From NCBI RefSeq assembly GCF_004745805.1, contig NZ_SRLQ01000008.1, forward strand, positions 62,001 through 126,000: a DNA stretch of 64,000 nt, read 5' to 3'. Positions within the stretch are counted from its first letter, which is position 1; every line of letters starts with the position of its first letter. Source of the DNA: Mycolicibacterium sp. CH28 (GTDB lineage: Bacteria > Actinomycetota > Actinomycetes > Mycobacteriales > Mycobacteriaceae). The translations under genes were made by a program, and so were the position numbers. This document shows positions 1 through 9,211 of the stretch, one piece after another. Below the pieces are notes generated by a model that searched no databases, was not told where the DNA came from, and saw only the letters and a program-made list of their open reading frames with translations.

Positions 1-29
1 GCGGTGCGGCCCGCCACTAGACTCGACCC

Positions 30-1598
30 GTGACATCCTCATCGCCTCGGCCCGTATTGGTGGTTGATTTCGGTGCCCAGTACGCCCAGCTGATCGCCCG
101 GCGCGTCCGGGAGGCCCGGGTGTTTTCCGAGGTCATCCCGCACACCGCGACGGTCGACGAGATCAAGGCCAAAGACCCGCAGGCGATCGTGCTCTCCGGC
201 GGGCCGGCCAGCGTGTACGCCGAGGGCGCTCCGCGGCTGGACCCGGCCCTGTTCGACCTCGGCGTGCCGGTGTTCGGCATCTGCTACGGATTTCAGGCCA
301 TGGCCCAGGCGCTCGGCGGTGAAGTGGCCCACACCGGCACTAGTGAATACGGTCGCACCGAGCTGGAAGTGATTGGCGGCGAACTGCATTCGGGTCTGCC
401 GGGCAAGCAGCCGGTGTGGATGAGCCACGGTGATGCCGTCACCGCGGCACCGGCGGGATTCGAGGTGGTTGCCGTCAGCCCCGGCGCACCGGTTGCCGCA
501 TTCGAGGATCGGTCCCGGCGGCTGGCCGGAGTGCAGTACCACCCCGAGGTCATGCACTCCCCGCACGGCCAGCAGATCCTGAGCCGGTTCCTGCACGATT
601 TCGCCGGGATCGGGGCGAGCTGGACGCCGGCCAACATCGCCGACTCGCTGATCGAGCAGGTCCGCGAGCAGATCGGCGATGCCCACGCCATCTGCGGGTT
701 GTCCGGCGGGGTGGATTCCGCGGTGGCCGCCGCGCTGGTTCAGCGAGCCATCGGTGACCGTCTGACATGTGTGTTCGTCGACCACGGCCTGCTGCGCGCC
801 GGGGAACGGACGCAGGTGCAAAGAGATTTCGTGGCCGCCACCGGGGCCAACCTGGTGACGGTGGACGCCGAGGAGCGCTTCCTGCATGCGCTGTCCGGCG
901 TGCACGATCCCGAAGGCAAGCGCAAGATCATCGGCCGGGAGTTCATCCGCGCGTTCGAGGGCGCGGTGCGAGACTTGCTGGCCGAAAGCGATTCCGACGG
1001 CCACGCGATTGATTTCCTGGTTCAGGGAACGCTCTACCCCGATGTGGTCGAGTCCGGTGGCGGTACGGGAACGGCGAACATCAAGAGCCACCACAATGTC
1101 GGGGGGCTGCCCGCCGACCTGAAGTTCAAGCTCGTCGAGCCGCTGCGGCTGCTGTTCAAGGACGAGGTTCGAGCGGTCGGCCGTGAACTGGGGCTGCCCG
1201 AGGAAATCGTTGCCCGCCAACCCTTCCCCGGGCCCGGCCTTGGGATCCGCATCGTCGGTGAGGTGACCGCGGACCGGCTGGACACCCTGCGTCGTGCTGA
1301 CCTGATCGCCCGTGAGGAGCTCACCTCGGCCAGCCTGGACGGTCAGATCTGGCAGTGCCCGGTGGTCCTGCTCGCCGACGTCCGCTCGGTCGGTGTGCAA
1401 GGCGACGGGCGCACGTACGGCCACCCGATCGTGCTGCGGCCGGTGTCGAGTGAGGACGCGATGACCGCGGACTGGACCCGGGTGCCCTACGAGGTGCTCG
1501 AGCGCATCTCCACGCGCATCACCAACGAGGTGCCCGAGGTGAACCGGGTGGTGCTCGACGTCACGAGCAAACCACCCGGCACCATCGAGTGGGAGTGA
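30..1598 (+). CDS. guaA: GMP synthase (glutamine-hydrolysing)
   Basis: Converts XMP to GMP with glutamine and ATP, the last step of guanylate synthesis. The 522-residue length is normal for the family. The N-terminal class I glutamine amidotransferase domain shows the nucleophile C85 in GICYG and the H171/E173 pair in YHPEV. The ATP pyrophosphatase domain has the PP-loop SGGVDS at 225-230, and the C-terminus ends in the typical KPPGTIEWE dimerisation tail. The start is GTG at 30. It lies upstream of imuA'-imuB on the same strand, as in M. tuberculosis (from memory), but here an opposite-strand aldolase gene separates them. Confidence 0.97.
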   Translation: MTSSSPRPVLVVDFGAQYAQLIARRVREARVFSEVIPHTATVDEIKAKDPQAIVLSGGPASVYAEGAPRLDPALFDLGVPVFGICYGFQAMAQALGGEVAHTGTSEYGRTELEVIGGELHSGLPGKQPVWMSHGDAVTAAPAGFEVVAVSPGAPVAAFEDRSRRLAGVQYHPEVMHSPHGQQILSRFLHDFAGIGASWTPANIADSLIEQVREQIGDAHAICGLSGGVDSAVAAALVQRAIGDRLTCVFVDHGLLRAGERTQVQRDFVAATGANLVTVDAEERFLHALSGVHDPEGKRKIIGREFIRAFEGAVRDLLAESDSDGHAIDFLVQGTLYPDVVESGGGTGTANIKSHHNVGGLPADLKFKLVEPLRLLFKDEVRAVGRELGLPEEIVARQPFPGPGLGIRIVGEVTADRLDTLRRADLIAREELTSASLDGQIWQCPVVLLADVRSVGVQGDGRTYGHPIVLRPVSSEDAMTADWTRVPYEVLERISTRITNEVPEVNRVVLDVTSKPPGTIEWE

Positions 1599-1607
1599 CC
1601 CGCTAAG

Positions 1608-2498
1608 TTAAGTCCTTGAGGCGGCGGCGATCTCGGTGATCGCCTCGTCGAGCGTCTTGTCGAACTCGTCGTCGCTCTGCTGGGCGGTCAGCCCCTCGGT
1701 CAGGGCGCGGGAGAAGCTGGCGATGACGCCGTGGTTGCGGGCCAGCCGCTCACAGGCCTCGGCGCGGGAGTAGCCGCCGGACAGGGCCAGCACCCGCATC
1801 ACCTTGGGGTGGTCGACCAGGTCGCGGTAGAGGTCGTCGACGTCGGGCAGGGTGAGCTTGAGCATCACCTGCTGATCGGCGCCGAGCGTGCCCAGGTGTT
1901 TGAGGATCGCGGCTTTGAGCTGGGCTTCGGCTTCGGCCTTGGCCGGGGAGTGGATGTCGACCTCGGGCTCGATGATGGGCACCAGTCCGGCGGCCAGGAT
2001 CTGGCGGGCCACCTCGAACTGTTGATCCACGACGGCCTCGAGCCCGGCGCCGGGCAGTTTGATGACCGAGCGCATCTTGGTGCCGAAGATGCCCTTGTCC
2101 ACCGCGCGGGCCAGCAGGTCGGCGAGCCCATCGATGGGCTTCATCACCTGGGCGCCGTTCTCCTCGGCGGCCAGGCCTTTGTCGATCTTGAGGATCGGTA
2201 CGACCTTCTTGACGTTCCAGAGGTAGTCGGCGGTCGGGCGGCCCTCGATGTCGCGGTCCATGGTCATCTCGAACAGGATCGCGGCGAGGATCCGGTCGCC
2301 GTCGAAGCTTCTGCTGGTGATGATCCGGGTGCGCATCTGGTGAACGAGATCGAACATCTGCTCGTCACCGGAGTAGGCGTCCTCGGCGATACCGTAGAGC
2401 TTCAGTGCCTTGGGCGTGCTGCCGCCGCTCTGGTCGAGCGCGGCGACGAAGCCGTTTCCGTGGCTGAGCTTCTCGGCCTGTTCGGCGTTTCCTGCCAT
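1608..2498 (-). CDS. Class I fructose-bisphosphate aldolase
   Basis: A 296-residue protein of the bacterial single-domain class I (Schiff-base) aldolase family, cleaving fructose 1,6-bisphosphate to triose phosphates without a divalent metal. Family landmarks include LDQSGGSTPK near the N-terminus (residues 21-30), IEPEV (176-180) and MLKLTLP (212-218); K214 is the likely Schiff-base lysine by analogy with staphylococcal aldolase. It starts at an ATG behind a purine-rich stretch. It is convergent with guaA, with only 9 bases between the stops. From memory M. tuberculosis relies mainly on a class II enzyme, so this gene looks like an accessory aldolase inserted beside guaA. Confidence 0.93.
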   Translation of the reverse strand: MAGNAEQAEKLSHGNGFVAALDQSGGSTPKALKLYGIAEDAYSGDEQMFDLVHQMRTRIITSRSFDGDRILAAILFEMTMDRDIEGRPTADYLWNVKKVVPILKIDKGLAAEENGAQVMKPIDGLADLLARAVDKGIFGTKMRSVIKLPGAGLEAVVDQQFEVARQILAAGLVPIIEPEVDIHSPAKAEAEAQLKAAILKHLGTLGADQQVMLKLTLPDVDDLYRDLVDHPKVMRVLALSGGYSRAEACERLARNHGVIASFSRALTEGLTAQQSDDEFDKTLDEAITEIAAASRT

Positions 2499-2680
2499 CC
2501 CTGTCGTCCCCTTTCCCCGCGGTCCCGTCGTTGGGTTGACCCGCCTGATTGCATGGTGCCAGCCCGCGGGCAGTCGGTGGGATGGGGGTTCAATGCAACC
2601 TGCTTGGTCTCTGCTGCCTCATCTGTCACGGGCGTCATGATCGCTTGACGCTGTCGGTGGGTGGGTGTTTACTCGCATCG

Positions 2681-2696
2681 TCGAACATATATTCGA
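2681..2696. promoter_or_regulatory. LexA (SOS) box upstream of imuA'
   Basis: TCGAACATATATTCGA matches the mycobacterial LexA operator TCGAAC-N4-GTTCGA at all but one position (A for G in the right half). It ends 35 bases before the proposed imuA' ATG at 2732. This supports DNA-damage induction of imuA'-imuB, in agreement with the known LexA control of this cassette in mycobacteria. Confidence 0.88.
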
Positions 2697-2731
2697 ACGC
2701 AGTGGGTTTTGATCGCGGCTGGAGGTGGGCG

Positions 2732-3418
2732 ATGACGGCGGCGATTGCCCTGGGGAAACGTCAGCTTGACCGTGCTGAGCAGCTACAACAGCTCAGGCGT
2801 CAAATGGCGGCGGTGTCTGGGAGGGTCGGCGGCGACCGGGGTGCTGTCGAGCGCTTCGACGAGGTGTTGCCGACCTCGGAAAGTTTGCTGCCGATCCCTG
2901 AATCGCTGGCCGGACCGCTGCCTGCGGGGTTGCCGCGCGGTGTGGTCGCGGCGGTCTCGGGCGCTCGGTCGCTGCCGGTGAGCATGGCCGCCGCCGTGAC
3001 GGCCGGCGGTGGTCATGTGGCCGTCGTCGGGCTGCCGGATTTCGGCTTGCTGGCTGCCGCGGAGATGGGCGCGGACCTGAGTCGGCTCGCGGTGATCCCG
3101 GACCCGGGTACCGATCCCGTCGAGGTGGCTGCGGTGCTGATGGACGGGATGGATCTGGTGGTGCTCGGCCTGGCCGGCCGGACGGTGACCGCTGCCCGGG
3201 CGCGGGCGGTGGTGGCCCGGGCCCGGCAGAAGGGTTGCACCTTGCTGGTCGCGCGCGGGGAGTGGCAGGGCGTGTCGATGCGTCTCCACGCGCAGGTGCA
3301 CGGCTATGAGATGACCGCGGGTCCAGGGGGCGTCCCGGTGTCGGGCTGCGGTCGCATCAGTCGGGTCCAGCTGTCCGTCCGGGCGCATGGCCGTGCCGCA
3401 CGGTCCGGGGTGGGTTGA
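2732..3418 (+). CDS. imuA': ImuA' mutasome accessory protein
   Basis: A 228-residue RecA-like accessory factor of the ImuA'-ImuB-DnaE2 translesion synthesis complex. The ATG at 2732 was chosen because GGAGGTG lies just upstream and because the reading frame further upstream would run through the LexA box. The N-terminus has a basic, glutamine-rich helix (KRQLDRAEQLQQLRRQM), followed by a hydrophobic RecA-like core. No complete Walker A motif is visible, which fits a non-catalytic RecA-fold scaffold. It lies directly ahead of imuB, consistent with translational coupling. The assignment rests on gene order, LexA box and pairing with imuB. Confidence 0.88.
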   Translation: MTAAIALGKRQLDRAEQLQQLRRQMAAVSGRVGGDRGAVERFDEVLPTSESLLPIPESLAGPLPAGLPRGVVAAVSGARSLPVSMAAAVTAGGGHVAVVGLPDFGLLAAAEMGADLSRLAVIPDPGTDPVEVAAVLMDGMDLVVLGLAGRTVTAARARAVVARARQKGCTLLVARGEWQGVSMRLHAQVHGYEMTAGPGGVPVSGCGRISRVQLSVRAHGRAARSGVG

Positions 3419-3419
3419 C

Positions 3420-5042
3420 GTGACCGGCCGGGTCCTGGCGATCTGGTGCATGGACTGGCCTGCGGTGGCCGCGGCGGCGGCCGTCGGGTTACCGGCGACA
3501 GCCCCGGTCGCGGTTACGCTGGCCAACCGCGTGATCGCCTGTTCGGCGGCTGCCCGCGCGGCCGGGGTGCGTCGCACCCTGCGACGACGTGAGGCGCAGG
3601 CGCGTTGCCCGCAGCTGCAGGTGGCCACCGCCGACCCGGCTCGCGATGCCCGCTTCTTCGAGGGGGTGACGGCGGCGGTGGACGACGTGGTGCCCCGCGC
3701 CGAGGTGCTGCGGCCGGGGCTGCTGGTGCTGTCGGTGCGCGGCGCGTCCCGCTACTTCGGTTCCGAGCAGGCTGCCGCCGAGCGGTTGGTCGACGCCGTC
3801 GCCGCGGCCGGTGCCGAATGTCAGGTGGGGATCGCCGATCAGCTGCCGACGGCCGTTTTCGCTGCCCGTGCCGGCCGGGTGATCGAACCCGGTGGGGATG
3901 CGGCGTTTCTGGCCACCCTGTCCATCCGGCAGTTGGCGGGTGAGCCGAGCCTGTCCGGTCCCGGTCGAGAAGAACTGGCTGACCTGTTGTGGCGCATGGG
4001 AATTCGCAACTTCGGCCAGTTCGCGGCATTGTCCCGCACGGATGTGTCCTCCCGGTTTGGGGCCGACGCGGTGGCCGCGCACCGATTCGCCCGTGGGGAG
4101 CCGGTACGCGGGCCGTCCGGTCGTGAGCCGACCGCCGATCTCGATGCCGTGCTGCACTGCGATCCGCCGGTGGACCGGGTCGATGCGGCAGCGTTCGCCG
4201 GCCGGACGTTGGCCAGCACGCTGCATCGCAGCCTGGAGGCAGCAGGTGTGGGGTGCACCCGGCTGGCCATCCACGCCGTCACGGCAGCCGGCGGTGAGCT
4301 CACCCGGGTGTGGCGTTGCGCCGAACCGCTGACGGAGGACGCCACCGCCGATCGGGTGCGTTGGCAGCTCGACGGCTGGCTGACCTCTCGGCGGGCCGGA
4401 GCGAAGCGACTCGGGGATGAGTTCAGCAACCCGGGCGACCGGCTCAACGCGCCGGTCACGATCCTGCGGTTGCAACCGGTGGAAGTCGTTTCGGCCGAAG
4501 CGCTTCAGCTGACGCTGTGGGGCGGCGTGGGGGAAGAAGACCGGTTACGCGCCCGTCGCGCATTGGTTCGGGTACAGGGTCTGCTGGGCCAGGAAGCGGT
4601 GCTGTTGCCGGTACTGTCCGGTGGGCGCGGTCCCGCCGAGCGCATCACCTTGACCCCGCTCGGTGACGAGCTGGTGCCCCGGACTGAGCCCGACCGGCCC
4701 TGGCCCGGCCGGCTACCAGAGCCCGCTCCGACGGTGATCCTGGACGATCCCGTGGAACTGCTTGATGCCCAAGGCAACCCGGTTCGGGTGACCGCCCGCG
4801 GGATGTTCACCGCAGAACCGGCCCGGCTGGACGGCGGTCGGCTCTACCAGGGCGAGCTCAGCTGGTGGACCGGGCCATGGCCGGTCGACGAACGGTGGTG
4901 GGACCAGGACCGACAGCCACGGACCGGTCGAACCGCGCGCGCCCAGGTATTGGTGGACAACAGCTCTGACGGCCGGCCGGGAACCGCGCTGCTGCTGTGC
5001 TACCGGCAGCGGCGATGGTATCTGGAGGGTGTCTACGAATGA
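3420..5042 (+). CDS. imuB: ImuB, inactive Y-family polymerase homologue (clamp adaptor)
   Basis: Acts as the hub of the mycobacterial mutasome, bridging DnaE2 and ImuA' to the beta clamp. It has the Y-family fold, but the catalytic acidic residues are absent: the first motif reads AIWCMDW rather than the usual DxDxF type, and the SIDE motif is replaced by SVRGASRYF. The clamp-binding motif QLTLWG is at about residues 363-368. GTG at 3420 is one base after the imuA' stop. An ATG at 3387, overlapping imuA' and giving 551 residues, is possible but lacks a ribosome-binding site. The 3' end overlaps the convergent nucleoside hydrolase gene by 10 bases. Confidence 0.92.
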   Translation: MTGRVLAIWCMDWPAVAAAAAVGLPATAPVAVTLANRVIACSAAARAAGVRRTLRRREAQARCPQLQVATADPARDARFFEGVTAAVDDVVPRAEVLRPGLLVLSVRGASRYFGSEQAAAERLVDAVAAAGAECQVGIADQLPTAVFAARAGRVIEPGGDAAFLATLSIRQLAGEPSLSGPGREELADLLWRMGIRNFGQFAALSRTDVSSRFGADAVAAHRFARGEPVRGPSGREPTADLDAVLHCDPPVDRVDAAAFAGRTLASTLHRSLEAAGVGCTRLAIHAVTAAGGELTRVWRCAEPLTEDATADRVRWQLDGWLTSRRAGAKRLGDEFSNPGDRLNAPVTILRLQPVEVVSAEALQLTLWGGVGEEDRLRARRALVRVQGLLGQEAVLLPVLSGGRGPAERITLTPLGDELVPRTEPDRPWPGRLPEPAPTVILDDPVELLDAQGNPVRVTARGMFTAEPARLDGGRLYQGELSWWTGPWPVDERWWDQDRQPRTGRTARAQVLVDNSSDGRPGTALLLCYRQRRWYLEGVYE

Positions 5043-6103
5043 GCAAGTCGTCTCGCGAACGGCCCCACCCGTTCGATGAACCGGTCGAAGAACGCCGCCG
5101 GATCCACGTCGACGCCAACGTGCGCGTTGGATTCCCGGCCCCACCGTCGGCTCCAGTCGGCGATCGTCATACCGCGGGTCAACGTCCCGGTGATCTCGAC
5201 ACCGACGGTGGTTGTGCGGGTCTGGACCAGGCCGGGATCCAGGGCCACCGCCGCCGCGAGCGGGTCGTGCAGATGGGCCAGAAAACCCTCGCCCTGATCG
5301 AAGTGGAACTCGAAGTAGAACCGCATCGCGTCCTCGAGCGCCCGGATCAGCGGGTTGTCGGCCACCGACCGGGTGCCCCTGGCGTCGAGCACGCTCATCG
5401 CCACCGTCGTCGACTCCGCGGCGCCGGCCAGGCGGGCCAGGATCGCCGGCGTCAGCGCGATGTTCTCGGTGAGGTTCAACCCGCACACAATGGGAAGCTG
5501 ATGCGGCTCAACCGTTTTCGACTCCGCAGCCCGCCCCCAGGCGTCGAATACCTCGGCCGCGGCCTCCGGGTCGACGCTGATGTTCCACTCGGCCACCGGA
5601 GTCGTGTTGCCCCGGTAGTCGAAGGAGCCACCCATGATGACCAGCCGCCGCAACAGCGACGGCAGGTTCGGTTCGGCGCGCACGGCCAACGCGAGGTTGG
5701 TCAGCGGCCCGGTGACCAGACCGATCAGCTCTCCAGGCGCGGCGTGGGCGGCGCGCACCCACGCCTCGGCGGCATCGTAATCGGTGAGCTCACGGTCGTG
5801 TGCCGGCAGTTCGGCGTAGCCCAGCCCGGCGGGTCCGTGGGTGTCCTCGGCGGTACGCATCGGAGCAGCGAGCGGATGATCGAGCCCGCGGGACACCGGT
5901 ACGCCAGGGGCCCGGCACAGCTCGAGAAGACCGAGGTTGTTACGGCACACCTGATCCACCCCGACATTGCCACCGGTCGAGGCGATACCGACGAGCTCCG
6001 CATCCGGACTGGCCAGCAGGTACACCAGCGCCATCGCATCGTCGACGCCGGTGTCCACATCGGCGAAAACGGGCAGCACAGACTGGTCTTCCCCGATCGT
6101 CAC
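5033..6103 (-). CDS. iunH: Inosine/uridine-preferring nucleoside hydrolase family protein
   Basis: Predicted to hydrolyse the N-glycosidic bond of ribonucleosides for purine/pyrimidine salvage. The N-terminal calcium-binding motif reads FADVDTGVDDAMAL, a variant of the family DTDPGxDD signature with a threonine in place of proline. Other family marks are VTGPLTNLALA and IMGGSFDYRGNTTPVAEWNI. The start is uncertain. GTG at 6103 begins just before the conserved core and after the upstream regulator's stop; a longer frame to 6196 would overlap that gene. It corresponds by position to Rv3393 of M. tuberculosis (from memory). Confidence 0.88.
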   Translation of the reverse strand: MTIGEDQSVLPVFADVDTGVDDAMALVYLLASPDAELVGIASTGGNVGVDQVCRNNLGLLELCRAPGVPVSRGLDHPLAAPMRTAEDTHGPAGLGYAELPAHDRELTDYDAAEAWVRAAHAAPGELIGLVTGPLTNLALAVRAEPNLPSLLRRLVIMGGSFDYRGNTTPVAEWNISVDPEAAAEVFDAWGRAAESKTVEPHQLPIVCGLNLTENIALTPAILARLAGAAESTTVAMSVLDARGTRSVADNPLIRALEDAMRFYFEFHFDQGEGFLAHLHDPLAAAVALDPGLVQTRTTTVGVEITGTLTRGMTIADWSRRWGRESNAHVGVDVDPAAFFDRFIERVGPFARRLAHS

Positions 6104-6128
6104 CGCGGTAACGATACCGGCCCGGGCA

Positions 6129-8741
6129 TCACATCCGGGGACGGTGCGTGCCGCACTGCCGGATGATCGCGGCCAGGCCGTCGCGATCGGACACATCGAG
6201 TTTGAGGCACGCGCGATACACGTGGCCCTCGACGGTGCGGACCGAAACCGAGAGTTGTTGCGCGATTTCCCGGTTCGACAGGCCGGCGGCGACCAGTTCG
6301 GCGACTTCCAGCTCGCGCGCGGTCACCGGCAGCGGTCGTGCCGCCGCCCGGATGGCAGGGGAGGAGGCGCCACCGCACATCGTGGCCAGCTGCATTGCGC
6401 GGGTTACCGATTCGATCTCCTGGCGTCGAGCACCGCGATGCGCGTGGATCACGGCCGCCTGCGCTGCCGCGTCGGCGGCCGACAGCAGCAGCCCCGCATT
6501 CTCGAAATCGACGCTGACCTCGTCGAGCGCATCGGCATCGGAATTGGCCACCGCGACGGCGTGGCGGGCATACAGCTGCGGCAGCGGACCGTCGACGAAC
6601 GCTGCCAGCTCCTGCAGTCGCTGCCTGGGTTTGCGGTCGCCGAACCGTGCCGCGTCGTGCAGGGCCTCAGCCTCCACCGCATACTGCCCGCTGCGCTGGG
6701 CGGCGTCGGCGGCGGCGCGGGCCAGGTCGATGGCGCGGCGTCCACCGCCCCTGGCCGCAGCGATCCATGCATTGGCGATCAGCACCTGCGCGTTGAACAA
6801 CGCCACCCGGGCGCCGGTGTGCTCGGCGGCCTCACCGAGCACCCGCTCGGCGTCGTCGGGTCGTCCCGAGCCGGCGTAGGCGCGGGCCAGCACGAGCCGG
6901 CCCGGCAGCCGCCACGGCAGCGAGTTCTCGGCGTTGAGTGCGGCCAGCGCCTGTTCGAGAGCGGGGATCGCCTCGGGGAATCTGCCGCGGCGCGTCGCGA
7001 CGAGGCCGATCATCACCTTGGCGATCGCCCACCCGAGAAACTCACCGGAGGAGGAGAATTCGTTGTACCCCATCGCGCGGGCCTCGGCCTTGTCGAGCTC
7101 CCCGGTGTAGACCAGGGCAAGTACCTCGCCGTACCGGACCAGCATCCGGATCAGCCCGTCGGTCGATTTCTGGCCGTCCAGACAGCTCGCGGCGATCTCG
7201 GCGAACTCCGAACCGCGGCCGGTGAAGGGCATGGCCAGGCCGGCGACGAACGCGGCCGTCTCCACCGCCTGCTCCGGGGCTGCCGGATTGGACAACACTG
7301 TCTCGGCCATCGCCAAACCTTCGGACAGCTTGTTCTGGAAGGTTGCGAAGGCGGCGTCGGCCGCATCGACCATCGGCCGCAGGATCGGGTTGGTGACCCG
7401 GCTGCGCAGCAACGCCATCACTTCCTCGGCGCGCGTCACATCCCCGAGCGACCAGAACACGATCGCTGCCCGCGGGATCCCCCACAACACCAGCTGCCCC
7501 TCGTCGAGGTCGTCGGGGTCGAAGCGGGCCAGAACCTCGTCGGCTTCCTCTGGTCGGCCCTGCCACATCAGCGCCCTGGACAACAGATGGACGGCGCGCA
7601 GACCGTCGCCGCGCTCGAACGCGGTGCGCGCCAACCGTTCTCCCAACGGTGCGTTGGCCAGCGACACCGCGTCCTTGGCGGCTGCGACCAGCAACCCGGT
7701 GTCGGCGGTCCGGTCACTATCCAGGTACAGCTCGGCCAGCCGGATTCGGCTCGCCGCCGACGCCGTCTCCCGCTGGCTCAGCACGGTGACGATCTGGCCG
7801 CGCAGCATCCGCGCCGACGCGGTTCCGATCCGGCGGCGCACCACATCGCCGTAGAGCGGATGGCTGATCCGCGCGTTGAGGGTCGGGCCGTCGCGGTCGA
7901 TGCGGATCAGGCGCGCCTTCTCCGCGGCGTCGATAGCCTGCTCACCGGCCAGCTCCACCAGGGCGTCGATGTCGAGCGGCTCGCACAGCGACAGCAGCCG
8001 CAGCACCGTGACCGCATCCGGGTCGGCGTTCTCGAACCTGTTCTCCAGCAGCGTGGCCAGCCCTGAGGACACCGTGGTGGCTCCGCGCAACTGCCAGACA
8101 CCGTTGACCTCGCCCAGGGTTCCGGCCTCCAACGCGGCCTCCACCATGTGCCGCAGGAACAGCGGGTTCCCACCGGACTGCGACCAGATGACGTCGGCGC
8201 TCAGCTCTTCCAGCGTCCCGCCCAGCACCGACTCGACCAGGGCGACGCATTCCTGCTTGGTGAACGGTTCGAGGTCGATGCGGTGCAGGTAGCCGTCTTT
8301 CCACAACGACATGACCGATTCGGGGACCGGTTCGCCGCTACGCACCGTCGCCACGATCGAACCGGTGCGTTCCATCGCGATCTGGTGCAGCAGCGTGGCC
8401 GAGAGCTGGTCGAGCAGATGTGCGTCGTCGACGCCGATCACCGCCGGTCCGTCGGCCAGTAGCGACTGGCGTGCCGAGACGAGCAGTTCGATCGGATCGC
8501 GCGCGTTCGTCGGCTTCACCCACTGGGCGAAGGCTCCGAGTGGGATGCCGCTCGAGGACGTGGTGCACGCGGCCCACCGGGCCTGGCCGGGCAGGGACGC
8601 GGTGACCGAGCGAGCCAAGGTCGTCTTGCCGACGCCGGCCACGCCGGTGATCACCACCCCGCTCGATTCGCTGTCGGACAGCGCGGACAGGATGGCCTCC
8701 TGCTTGGCGGGTCGGCCAAGTAGCTGCCAACCGGTGTCCAT
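6129..8741 (-). CDS. Large ATP-binding LuxR-family transcriptional regulator
   Basis: An 870-residue STAND-type regulator. A P-loop (GVAGVGKTT, 33-41) and a Walker B-like segment (GPAVIGVDDAHLLD) form the N-terminal NTPase. A long helical, TPR-like middle follows. The C-terminus is a LuxR helix-turn-helix (TARELEVAELVAAGLSNREI through TVEGHVY). Family members typically switch on target promoters after ligand-driven oligomerisation, but the ligand and targets here are unknown. It is transcribed toward the nucleoside hydrolase, whose proposed start lies 25 bases after its stop, so that gene could be co-transcribed. Confidence 0.9.
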   Translation of the reverse strand: MDTGWQLLGRPAKQEAILSALSDSESSGVVITGVAGVGKTTLARSVTASLPGQARWAACTTSSSGIPLGAFAQWVKPTNARDPIELLVSARQSLLADGPAVIGVDDAHLLDQLSATLLHQIAMERTGSIVATVRSGEPVPESVMSLWKDGYLHRIDLEPFTKQECVALVESVLGGTLEELSADVIWSQSGGNPLFLRHMVEAALEAGTLGEVNGVWQLRGATTVSSGLATLLENRFENADPDAVTVLRLLSLCEPLDIDALVELAGEQAIDAAEKARLIRIDRDGPTLNARISHPLYGDVVRRRIGTASARMLRGQIVTVLSQRETASAASRIRLAELYLDSDRTADTGLLVAAAKDAVSLANAPLGERLARTAFERGDGLRAVHLLSRALMWQGRPEEADEVLARFDPDDLDEGQLVLWGIPRAAIVFWSLGDVTRAEEVMALLRSRVTNPILRPMVDAADAAFATFQNKLSEGLAMAETVLSNPAAPEQAVETAAFVAGLAMPFTGRGSEFAEIAASCLDGQKSTDGLIRMLVRYGEVLALVYTGELDKAEARAMGYNEFSSSGEFLGWAIAKVMIGLVATRRGRFPEAIPALEQALAALNAENSLPWRLPGRLVLARAYAGSGRPDDAERVLGEAAEHTGARVALFNAQVLIANAWIAAARGGGRRAIDLARAAADAAQRSGQYAVEAEALHDAARFGDRKPRQRLQELAAFVDGPLPQLYARHAVAVANSDADALDEVSVDFENAGLLLSAADAAAQAAVIHAHRGARRQEIESVTRAMQLATMCGGASSPAIRAAARPLPVTARELEVAELVAAGLSNREIAQQLSVSVRTVEGHVYRACLKLDVSDRDGLAAIIRQCGTHRPRM

Positions 8742-8793
8742 GCGGTCAGCCTAGGTCGAGGCCTGGCCGATCGCTGGGTGTTCGCATCCGCGG

Positions 8794-9210
8794 TCAACCA
8801 GTTCGGAGCTGATCCTGGAACCGGTCGCGGAACCAGTCCGGCCAGTCCCGCTTCTGGAACTCCACCGCGTCGACACAGACGTGGATCATTGTCGCCTCGG
8901 CGATCAGGTCCTCGCCGCGGCGGATGCCGAACCGGCTGCGCAGCGACGTCCGTCCGGGCAGGTCGAATTCCACGTCGACGACCAGCTCGTCGGCATACCG
9001 TGCCGGCTGCCGGAACTGCAGTTCGGCGGCGGCCACCACCAGATCGATCCCGCCGTCGGTCAGCGCCTGATAGCCGCCGAAGACATCCCCGATGGCCTCG
9101 GTGACAGCCATGTCGACCCAGGTCAGATAGTGGGCGTTGAATACCCGGCCCTGCATGTCGCATTCGACGTACCGCACGCGCAAGGGCATGCCGAAACTCT
9201 TGCCGGCCAT
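8794..9210 (-). CDS. 4HBT-type acyl-CoA thioesterase
   Basis: A 138-residue single hotdog-fold protein. The segment VRYVECDMQGRVFNAHYLTWVD carries the aspartate and the overall pattern of the 4-hydroxybenzoyl-CoA/YbgC thioesterase subfamily, so a cytosolic acyl-CoA hydrolase role is likely; the substrate is not predictable. The start is the ATG at 9210, one base after the lpqD stop (TGA-G-ATG), which indicates translational coupling. A frame extending six residues further upstream exists but overlaps lpqD. Confidence 0.85.
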   Translation of the reverse strand: MAGKSFGMPLRVRYVECDMQGRVFNAHYLTWVDMAVTEAIGDVFGGYQALTDGGIDLVVAAAELQFRQPARYADELVVDVEFDLPGRTSLRSRFGIRRGEDLIAEATMIHVCVDAVEFQKRDWPDWFRDRFQDQLRTG

Positions 9211-9211
9211 C

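Noticed and set aside
5967..8066. A 699-codon plus-strand frame opposite the LuxR regulator
   Set aside because: Antisense to a protein with intact Walker and helix-turn-helix motifs; composition typical of a shadow frame.
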